Assembly (NCBI GenBank): GCA_019358985.1
Contig: JAHHIJ010000007.1
Span: 150,686-214,685 of the forward strand
Length of the DNA: 64,000 nucleotides
Direction of reading: 5' to 3'
DNA from: Tolypothrix brevis GSE-NOS-MK-07-07A
GTDB lineage: Bacteria; Cyanobacteriota; Cyanobacteriia; Cyanobacteriales; Nostocaceae
Part shown: positions 58,366 through 64,000 of the stretch, one piece after another
How positions within the stretch are numbered: position 1 is the first letter of the stretch
Layout of the letters: the number at the start of each line of letters is the position of its first letter
Translations under genes and position numbers: made by a program
The notes under the pieces: generated by a model
What the model was told of the DNA's origin: nothing
What the model saw: the letters and a program-made list of their open reading frames with translations, nothing else
Databases searched by the model: none

Positions 58366-59358
58366 TCAAAAAGTGCGATCGCTTAACAACACAGTAATGG
58401 CATTCACCACAATTTGCGCCGAACCTGTGAAAAACGATCGCTCGATTGTTTTTGGTGTATCGCGAGCTTTATGGTAATGCGGATTACGTAAATTTGCGGT
58501 ATCTGTCACCAACACTGCACCGATTCCTTGATACCAAAATGGTGCATGATCGCTGCGTAAAGTATCCGGTGTCAGCAAACCTTTCAGGGGAATCGGCAGT
58601 GTTAGCACTGCTGGCAAATTTTCGCTTATTTTTTGAAAAGCATTAAGTAAAGGCAAGTGTTCTGCATCCCCAATCGCTACCAAAAAATCGCCCTTGTCGC
58701 TAGGTGGAGTAACAGGTAAAGTCGGTGGATACTGCTGACATCCAACCGTGTAGCAAGCATAACCTACCATATCCATCACAATTACACCACGCAAATTTGC
58801 CAAACGAGTATTATTTGCGACAAAAGCCTTACTACCCAAAAGTCCCTCTTCTTCCTTGTCAAACAATGCAAGCTGTAACGTCCGGGGAGTCGGACGCGAA
58901 CCGAGAAGTCGGGCAACTTCCAGCACCACAGCCACACCACTAGCGTTATCATCAGCACCAGGAGAGATGGCAACGGTATCGTAATGTGCTGCGACAAGAA
59001 TTGCTCCTGCTGCTTTATCAGTTCCTTGGCGTTCTGCAAAGATATTAACACCCTCAGAGAATTTTTCTAACGTTGGTTTCCAGCCTAACTTTTTCAGTTC
59101 AGATGTAATGTAAGTGCGAGAACGCGATCGCTCTACATTTGTGAAGCGCTTAAAATTCAACTTTTGAAGGTGAGCAAATAACCTGTCAGCAGATACTTGG
59201 GGACTATTTGTCACCTGCTTTGACTCTGACTTTTGGGATGTTTCCACTCGCGTGGTTGCAATAACTGGCATCTCTTCCCTTGGATGAAAAAACACGCCAA
59301 TACCCATGACTACAACTGCCATTAGCACCACCAGCGCCAGCCAAATCCATTTTTTCAT
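58366..59358 (-). CDS. M28-family zinc aminopeptidase, membrane-anchored
   Basis: 330 residues. N-terminal membrane anchor (WIWLALVVLMAVVVMGIGVF). Zinc ligands: VAAHYDTVAISPGADDNASG (His, Asp), DKEEEGLLGS (Glu-Glu), VIVMDMVGY (Asp), and a distal His, plausibly RSDHAPFWYQ. It is likely a periplasmic aminopeptidase or glutaminyl-cyclase-like hydrolase. The gene precedes the hydrolase gene on the same strand and may be cotranscribed with it. Confidence 0.9.
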   Translation of the reverse strand: MKKWIWLALVVLMAVVVMGIGVFFHPREEMPVIATTRVETSQKSESKQVTNSPQVSADRLFAHLQKLNFKRFTNVERSRSRTYITSELKKLGWKPTLEKFSEGVNIFAERQGTDKAAGAILVAAHYDTVAISPGADDNASGVAVVLEVARLLGSRPTPRTLQLALFDKEEEGLLGSKAFVANNTRLANLRGVIVMDMVGYACYTVGCQQYPPTLPVTPPSDKGDFLVAIGDAEHLPLLNAFQKISENLPAVLTLPIPLKGLLTPDTLRSDHAPFWYQGIGAVLVTDTANLRNPHYHKARDTPKTIERSFFTGSAQIVVNAITVLLSDRTF

Positions 59359-59576
59359 AAAATCTCTCCCTTGTCTACTGACATAGAATAGCGCCGAATA
59401 GCAAGTTTGACGCCTCGTCTTTTGACAACGGATTAAGTATTGTTAAAGGTTAATTGTTGATTGCCCCACTAACCACCAACCACGCACAGACGCGAGGAAC
59501 ATTGTGTCTCTAACCACGACTTACAGACGCGATGAATCGCGTCTCTACCAACCACCAACCACTAACAATTATCAAA

Positions 59577-60800
59577 ATGCTAGATTTGTTGCTCATTGTC
59601 GTTTTAGGATTCCTGGGGAGTTTTGGTCATTGCGTGGGGATGTGTGGTCCTTTATCGGTGGCATTTTCGTTATCTAATAAACAGGAAACTCTCAATTGGC
59701 GATCGCAATTAAAATTTCATACACTGCTTAATTTTGGGCGAATGTTGAGTTATGCCTTAGTTGGTGCAGGCATTGGGGCGTTGGGTTCGGTGTTGCTTGC
59801 TAGTGGAAAATTTGCGGGAGTGGGTAGCGATTTACGCCGATGGATGGCAATTATCACCGGGTTGATGCTGATATGGTTTGGGTTAAGACAAATAAAACCC
59901 GACTTCTTGCCGCGTATACCGATGTTACATCCTTTATTGCCAGGTAAATTACGCGATCGCCTGAATAAAGGAATGGTCAAACTTTCTTTAAAATCAACAT
60001 GGTGGACACCAGCACTTTTAGGCATGACATGGGGTTTGATGCCTTGTGGTTTTTTGTATGCGGCTCAAATTAAAGCTGCGGAAACTGGTAATTTGTGGAT
60101 GGGGGCAGCAACTATGCTGGCTTTTGGTTTGGGAACTTTACCTACAATGTTAGGTGTGGGTGTCTCTGCATCTTTGGTAAGTCAAGACAAACGCAGTCAG
60201 CTATTTCGCTTAGGTGGTTGGGTTACTCTCGCCATTGGTGCTATTACTCTTTTGCGGACTGGCAACACAATGGTAGACTACACGGGACACGCTGCCTTGA
60301 TCTGCTTGATCATGGCATTAATTGCCCGTCCGATTAGCAACTTGTGGGCTTCCCCGATGCATTATCGTCGTGCTTTGGGAGTAGGAGCTTTTGTTTTGTC
60401 TTTGGTTCACACAGTCCACATGATGGAACATACACTGCAATGGAATTTTGCCGCTTTCTTCTTTTTGCCACCTGATTTTCAGTGGGGTATAGCTATAGGT
60501 GCTGTGGCACTGATATTGATGACTCCCGCAGCTTTGACAAGTTTTGACTCTTTGCAAAAGTCTTTAGGCAAGCGTTGGCGACAAATTCATTTATTAAGCT
60601 TACCAGCTTTGCTTTTTAGTGGCATTCATACTGTGCTAATTGGTTCCCATTACCTCGGCTCTTTAGAATTAACTTGGGGGAATAAATTAGCAACAGTGCT
60701 TATAGGAATTGTCACTTTCGGTGTATTGCTCTTGCGTTGGGGAAACCCACCATCAAAAATTCAAAATTCCACTTCCAAAAAATTGAAAATTCGCTCATGA
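59577..60800 (+). CDS. TauE/SafE (UreH-like) membrane protein
   Basis: 407 residues from ATG 59577; the upstream in-frame ATG at 59532 lies in a palindromic repeat. The family motif GSFGHCVGMCGPLSVAFSLS is near the N-terminus, with eleven or so membrane segments. WTWG-like TPALLGMTWGLMPCGFLYAA marks the second repeat of the fold. The family includes transporters for sulfite or metals and cytochrome-assembly helpers; the role here is uncertain. The C-terminal half (HYRRALGVGAFVLSLVHTVH) is an added transmembrane region resembling ferric-reductase-like helices. The stop overlaps the next gene by 4 nt (ATGA). Confidence 0.85.
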   Translation: MLDLLLIVVLGFLGSFGHCVGMCGPLSVAFSLSNKQETLNWRSQLKFHTLLNFGRMLSYALVGAGIGALGSVLLASGKFAGVGSDLRRWMAIITGLMLIWFGLRQIKPDFLPRIPMLHPLLPGKLRDRLNKGMVKLSLKSTWWTPALLGMTWGLMPCGFLYAAQIKAAETGNLWMGAATMLAFGLGTLPTMLGVGVSASLVSQDKRSQLFRLGGWVTLAIGAITLLRTGNTMVDYTGHAALICLIMALIARPISNLWASPMHYRRALGVGAFVLSLVHTVHMMEHTLQWNFAAFFFLPPDFQWGIAIGAVALILMTPAALTSFDSLQKSLGKRWRQIHLLSLPALLFSGIHTVLIGSHYLGSLELTWGNKLATVLIGIVTFGVLLLRWGNPPSKIQNSTSKKLKIRS

Positions 60801-61543
60801 TGCCTACGACAACCCAACCAAGTCGCGGTAAATCATACTTGTTGTCAGGTTCAACCTCCCTCTTGTTCCCAGGTTCAACCTGGGAACATTTTACAAGAGG
60901 CTCTGCCTCCCGAAATATGAGGCAGAGCCTCCTTAAAGGTATTCCCTGGCTCTGCCAGGGAAGGAAAAAGTATGTAATATTACTGTTTGCCTTAGTAACA
61001 GGAATTACAATTAATTCTGTAGCCTCTGCTCATAACGTGAAAACAACAGCAGATGTTGGTGGTACGCTCCACATTCAACCAAACGATAATCCTCGTGCTG
61101 GGGAGCCTACCCAAGTTTGGATTGCTCTTACCCGTAAAGGTGGAAAGGTTATTCCCCTGAAAGAGTGTAATTGCCAGTTGGCTGTTTATGCTGAACCTCA
61201 TTCACCAAAAGAGCCAGCACTGCTTGAACCATCCTTGCAAGCCATCACTGCCGAGCGTTATAAAGGCATTCCCGGTTCAGAAATTACATTCCCCAAGCCC
61301 GGAGCTTATTTAGTACAGTTAAGCGGCAAACCTGCATCTGGCGCAAGTTTCCAACCCTTTAAGTTAAAGTTTGAAGTCACTGTTGCCGCCGGAACAACAT
61401 CAGCCGCTTCACCAGAAAATGTACAAAATGTCAATGAAGCTGTAGAAGATAAAAAAAGTGGGTTTATTTTCCCAATAGCGATCGCTTTAATTGGCGTAGC
61501 AGCAGGAGTCATCATATTTGTCGTACAGCAACGGAGGAGATAG
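60797..61543 (+). CDS. Periplasmic protein with C-terminal membrane anchor
   Basis: 248 residues from ATG 60797, coupled to the upstream gene by ATGA. Residues about 12-58 translate a block of palindromic repeats (60846-60963), so the natural start may be nearer the signal-like helix VILLFALVTGITINSVASAH. The mature part has GGTLHIQPNDNPRAGEPTQV, two cysteines (LKECNCQLAVYAEP) that could bind a metal, and a final helix (FPIAIALIGVAAGVIIFVVQ). The family is unrecognised. Coupling with a TauE/SafE-like gene suggests a shared transport or maturation task (inference). Confidence 0.75.
   Translation: MMPTTTQPSRGKSYLLSGSTSLLFPGSTWEHFTRGSASRNMRQSLLKGIPWLCQGRKKYVILLFALVTGITINSVASAHNVKTTADVGGTLHIQPNDNPRAGEPTQVWIALTRKGGKVIPLKECNCQLAVYAEPHSPKEPALLEPSLQAITAERYKGIPGSEITFPKPGAYLVQLSGKPASGASFQPFKLKFEVTVAAGTTSAASPENVQNVNEAVEDKKSGFIFPIAIALIGVAAGVIIFVVQQRRR
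60846..60963. repeat. Palindromic repeats inside the N-terminal coding region
   Basis: Three inverted repeats: TTCCCAGGTTCAACCTGGGAA, GAGGCTCTGCCTC...GAGGCAGAGCCTC, and TTCCCTGGCTCTGCCAGGGAA. These are intergenic-type palindromes that are read as protein here. Confidence 0.85.
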
Positions 61544-61761
61544 GGGAAATTGACAGCTATAGGTTCAGGTTTCTACAATATTTTTCAAAACAAGTCCGTT
61601 GGTTCAGAAAAACTCTGCGTCACTCTTTTGCTCCTCTGCTGCTTTTGACGTTGCCATTAACTAAAGAAGTTATGATATATTCTGATATTTACAGTAAACA
61701 TCAAACAGGTTATAGTTCCAAATCGCATAGTCAAACATAGTCAGACATCTGCAACTCAGTT

Positions 61762-63054
61762 TTAAGCAACCCTACTTTCAGCATGGACACGCTTAAATAG
61801 TGGAGTTATCCGCCTTGGATGTACTACCTGACACCCCTTATCCCTTAGAATAGACTTGAAAGAGTCAAAGCCTTCAGGATTACTTTTTCTGCCGATGTTC
61901 AATGCACCATTTACGTCGGCATGAATCTTCAAACCAGTCTTACTGATATACCACGCACGTTTGACACGCCTTCCTGAGAATACGTGCTTTACCTTATTGT
62001 TAGGTTGGTATGTTGGGATAATGTCCCAATCAATAAAAGATGCCTTGCTAGTGTAGGATTCTTCTGTAACCTTAACGGTAATGCCGACTCGTTCTAATTT
62101 ATAAGTCAGCATTTCAATAAATTTAGCGTGTGGTATTTGAGTAAAATTCTGGTTTGTACGTTTACCTAAATTAAGACGTGTTTTCCATTGTTCATTTTTT
62201 CCTATTGAGACATGAGTTACACCAAGAGATACAAACTCATCCACAATCATTTTTGTGGACTGATGTAAATATGAATCTACGAATTGATTCCGATTACGAA
62301 CTAGAGAGGCAATTCGCCTTGACTTACCTTTCCCTAAGGAGCGAAAACCTCTATTCCTTGCAATTTGCTTGTTGTAAAACTGGTTTGCTGATTTCAATGG
62401 TTTGCCATTTACAATAATCGGCTGTATTGCTAAGTCGTTAAAAACAATCGTCGCTAGATTGTCTAAACCAATGTCTATTGCCGCATTCAACTCAGGATTT
62501 AAGCTACAAAAGAACTCGCTTGTTTGAGGAATTTCATAGACTACCTCGATAACATAGCATCCGGTTTTTGGGATAATTCGTACTTCGCATAAGTCCTCAA
62601 ACCTTAGCCCAGGTTTTACCGGAATTCTGATTGGCGACATCGAAGGAGCCACAGAACCCTTGCTAAATTCCCTTTTACTAATTGCTTGATTATTGAACTT
62701 AACTAGGTTTTTTACATCAATATAATTCGGTGGCTTTGGTCTACCTGTGAACTTAGTTGAATCAACTTTATAAGCTGACAATGCTTTGTAGTAAGCAATC
62801 CACCCATCTGCATTCTGTTTTAATACCAGTTGGGCTACTTTCGCAGGCAAAGATTTATAGTTCTCATTTTGTTTAAATAAAGTGTCTAAGCAGATTAATG
62901 TTTGTGTTCCCCAGCCGTAGAAAAAACCTTGACGTTGTGTGAATTGAGCAGTGTTGTAAAGCTGCCGGGAAAGTGTGGTTATCTCACTGCAATAATCAAA
63001 CCATTCATGTCCTTCTTTGATTATGTGCTTTTCTACTTGACGCATATTAATCAA
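61762..63054 (-). CDS. tnpB: TnpB-like RNA-guided nuclease (IS607), without zinc ribbon
   Basis: 430 residues. RuvC-I is AAIDIGLDNLATIVFND (Asp). Where canonical TnpB has the Glu motif it reads THVSIGKNEQWKTRL. A Glu occurs later in KVTEESYTSKASFID, where canonical TnpB has the YTSQxCSxCG zinc ribbon, so no cysteine pair is present. RuvC-III is HADVNGALNIGRK (Asp). This relocated-Glu, no-zinc pattern is known in some IS607 TnpB proteins. It lies downstream of the resolvase gene, on the same strand with 86 bp between, including a hairpin CTTCTCCCAAGGGGAGAAG. Confidence 0.88.
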   Translation of the reverse strand: MINMRQVEKHIIKEGHEWFDYCSEITTLSRQLYNTAQFTQRQGFFYGWGTQTLICLDTLFKQNENYKSLPAKVAQLVLKQNADGWIAYYKALSAYKVDSTKFTGRPKPPNYIDVKNLVKFNNQAISKREFSKGSVAPSMSPIRIPVKPGLRFEDLCEVRIIPKTGCYVIEVVYEIPQTSEFFCSLNPELNAAIDIGLDNLATIVFNDLAIQPIIVNGKPLKSANQFYNKQIARNRGFRSLGKGKSRRIASLVRNRNQFVDSYLHQSTKMIVDEFVSLGVTHVSIGKNEQWKTRLNLGKRTNQNFTQIPHAKFIEMLTYKLERVGITVKVTEESYTSKASFIDWDIIPTYQPNNKVKHVFSGRRVKRAWYISKTGLKIHADVNGALNIGRKSNPEGFDSFKSILRDKGCQVVHPRRITPLFKRVHAESRVA

Positions 63055-63140
63055 CCTTCTCCCAAGGGGAGAAGCGCGATGGCACTGAAATTAGTATATC
63101 ATTAACGATATGATAAGATATGTTTGACTACAAAATGTAA

Positions 63141-63725
63141 CTAATCTCCTTGAGACTTCAACGCCTCCACAATTTTTTCTGTTTTACGTTTTGCCCTGCG
63201 CTGACCATATAATCGCGCTGCAAAGCTGGTAATTATCGCCACCAAATCTTGCATCAATTCATCACGTCCATTGTCGGCTAGATTAACAATCTCTAGATTT
63301 ACCCCTAATTTTCTAAGTAAAATATCCATGTAATGTGTACCGAATCTGCCTAATCTATCTTTATGTTCGACTAGCAAGACATCATAATCATCTTTGAGTA
63401 AAAGCTTCTCTAGTTTTTTGCGATTGTCATTTAGACCGCTCCCTATTTCCTTGACGATATAGACTATCTGATATCCTTTGGCTATAGCATATTGAGTTAA
63501 CCGTATAGCTTGCCTATCCAAGTTATCTTTATTTTCAGCACTTGATACCCTGGCATAAATCCCAACTCTAACAACACCCCCTGACATCTTTTTTGGGTCG
63601 TAATCAACAATTACCGTACCTGTAGGCAGTTGGGAAGTTGGATATGATATTTTACCTGCTTTGTAATGTCGCCAAGCTGTAAGGTACGAAATTCCCAAGG
63701 CTTTAGCATAATCAGACAATTTCAT
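63141..63725 (-). CDS. IS607-type serine resolvase (TnpA)
   Basis: 194 residues. The N-terminal MerR-like helix-turn-helix (LSDYAKALGISYLTAWRHYK) is followed by the resolvase catalytic domain: GIYARVSSAENKDNLDRQ (nucleophile Ser in VSS), LLVEHKDRLGRFG and the C-terminal helix DLVAIITSFAARLYGQRRAK. This arrangement is diagnostic of IS607 transposases. It is complete; the start ATG is at 63725. Confidence 0.93.
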   Translation of the reverse strand: MKLSDYAKALGISYLTAWRHYKAGKISYPTSQLPTGTVIVDYDPKKMSGGVVRVGIYARVSSAENKDNLDRQAIRLTQYAIAKGYQIVYIVKEIGSGLNDNRKKLEKLLLKDDYDVLLVEHKDRLGRFGTHYMDILLRKLGVNLEIVNLADNGRDELMQDLVAIITSFAARLYGQRRAKRKTEKIVEALKSQGD

Positions 63726-63789
63726 CTTTCCCTGGTTTTTAGACTATATCTGACTATGCTAGACTATATTTTGTTTAAAGTTTTGTTAT

Positions 63790-63880
63790 ACCAATTCTAT
63801 GTGACGCCGCACATAACGCCCTAACGACTGGAAGTCGCGGCTACACAAACTAAGCTCACCTGCGTGGGCACTCATTAGTG
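63790..63880. repeat. Dispersed palindromic repeat (ACTGGAAGTCGCGGCTACAC type)
   Basis: TACCAATTCTATGTGACGCC, then CGACTGGAAGTCGCGG and CTACACAAACTAAGCTCACC, GCGTGGGC. Related to 41752-41866 and 8291-8412. After it (63881-64000) I see no gene. Confidence 0.65.
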
Positions 63881-64000
63881 GGACTTAGACAAAATAGAGG
63901 AGTAAAAAAGGGTATAATGCTTTTTCAGCATAGCTTTCACGTCAAATTAAACGCTGATGAAAGAGACAACACCCGCAGCCATGCCCCCGTGCTTTGAAAA

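Larger units (their letters stand above)
61736..63758. mobile_element. IS607-type insertion element
   Basis: Inverted ends CATAGTCAGACAT (61736-61748) and ATATCTGACTATG (63746-63758) bound a serine resolvase gene and a tnpB gene, both on the - strand. IS607 ends need not be inverted repeats, so the exact limits are approximate. Confidence 0.78.

Overview
The window comes from a cyanobacterium, most likely a filamentous, Nostocales-type one. Reasons: the palindrome GCGATCGC (HIP1) recurs throughout; there are cyanobacterial genes (psaM of photosystem I, an FtsH2-like thylakoid protease, a CoaR-type cobalt regulator); there are STRR-type TTGACTC/TTGACCC heptamer repeats and many small palindromic intergenic repeats; and there are PEP-CTERM, DUF1822, DUF4912 and caspase/WD40 families typical of large filamentous cyanobacterial genomes. 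No rRNA, tRNA or CRISPR array was recognised.

Layout. 1-4.1 kb: a defence operon, made of a 5'-truncated unknown gene, an ASCH-domain gene, and McrB and McrC of a type IV restriction system. 4.2-11.1 kb: mostly housekeeping genes (FGGY sugar kinase, psaM, Nudix hydrolase plus Fe/2OG dioxygenase, pgk, a universal stress protein) and a PIN toxin-antitoxin pair. 11.3-13.6 kb: a decayed PAS/receiver gene abutting a decayed ISAs1-like element. 13.6-30.2 kb: the most striking block. Two 1.75-1.77 kb-codon paralogues, each caspase + degenerate second caspase-like fold + STAND NTPase + transmembrane helix + 14 WD40 repeats, lie in the same orientation. Between them are a PIN pair, a HicAB pair and a small proline-rich repeat protein. 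Divergent from the second paralogue is a sigma-70-like regulator, followed by DUF1822 and DUF4870 genes. This looks like a signal-sensing cell-death or immune locus (inference).

30.5-40.5 kb: an oxidoreductase, FkbM methyltransferase, ftsH, a 5'-truncated glycoside hydrolase abutting tgt, cobS and a PPC-domain protein, separated by arrays of palindromic repeats. 40.4-45 kb: an IscB/HEARO (omega RNA) element, plus a second shorter copy about 2.5 kb away that keeps both ends and the RNA but has lost iscB; comF and a coaR-like regulator lie between them. 45-55.4 kb: cell-envelope genes (a periplasmic-binding-protein/transmembrane/DUF4912 fusion, an Omp85 barrel protein with a remnant of an adhesin-like gene beside it, DUF2141, pentapeptide and PEP-CTERM proteins) and a PIN toxin-antitoxin pair. 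55.5-57.4 kb: an apparently intact IS605-type element (tnpA, tnpB). 57.5-61.5 kb: an alpha/beta hydrolase, an M28 peptidase and a TauE/SafE-like membrane protein translationally coupled to a periplasmic protein. 61.7-63.8 kb: an apparently intact IS607-type element (serine resolvase and a TnpB without a zinc ribbon).

The intergenic space is dominated by at least four families of small inverted-repeat (MITE-like) elements. They carry interchangeable palindromic cores such as GACGTAGCANTGCTACGTC, GACGTTCCGGCGGAACGTC and GACGCGAAATTTCGCGTC. Some have multiplied in tandem (95-bp and 53-bp periods), and palindromic or purine-rich repeats appear to have entered coding sequences in several places.
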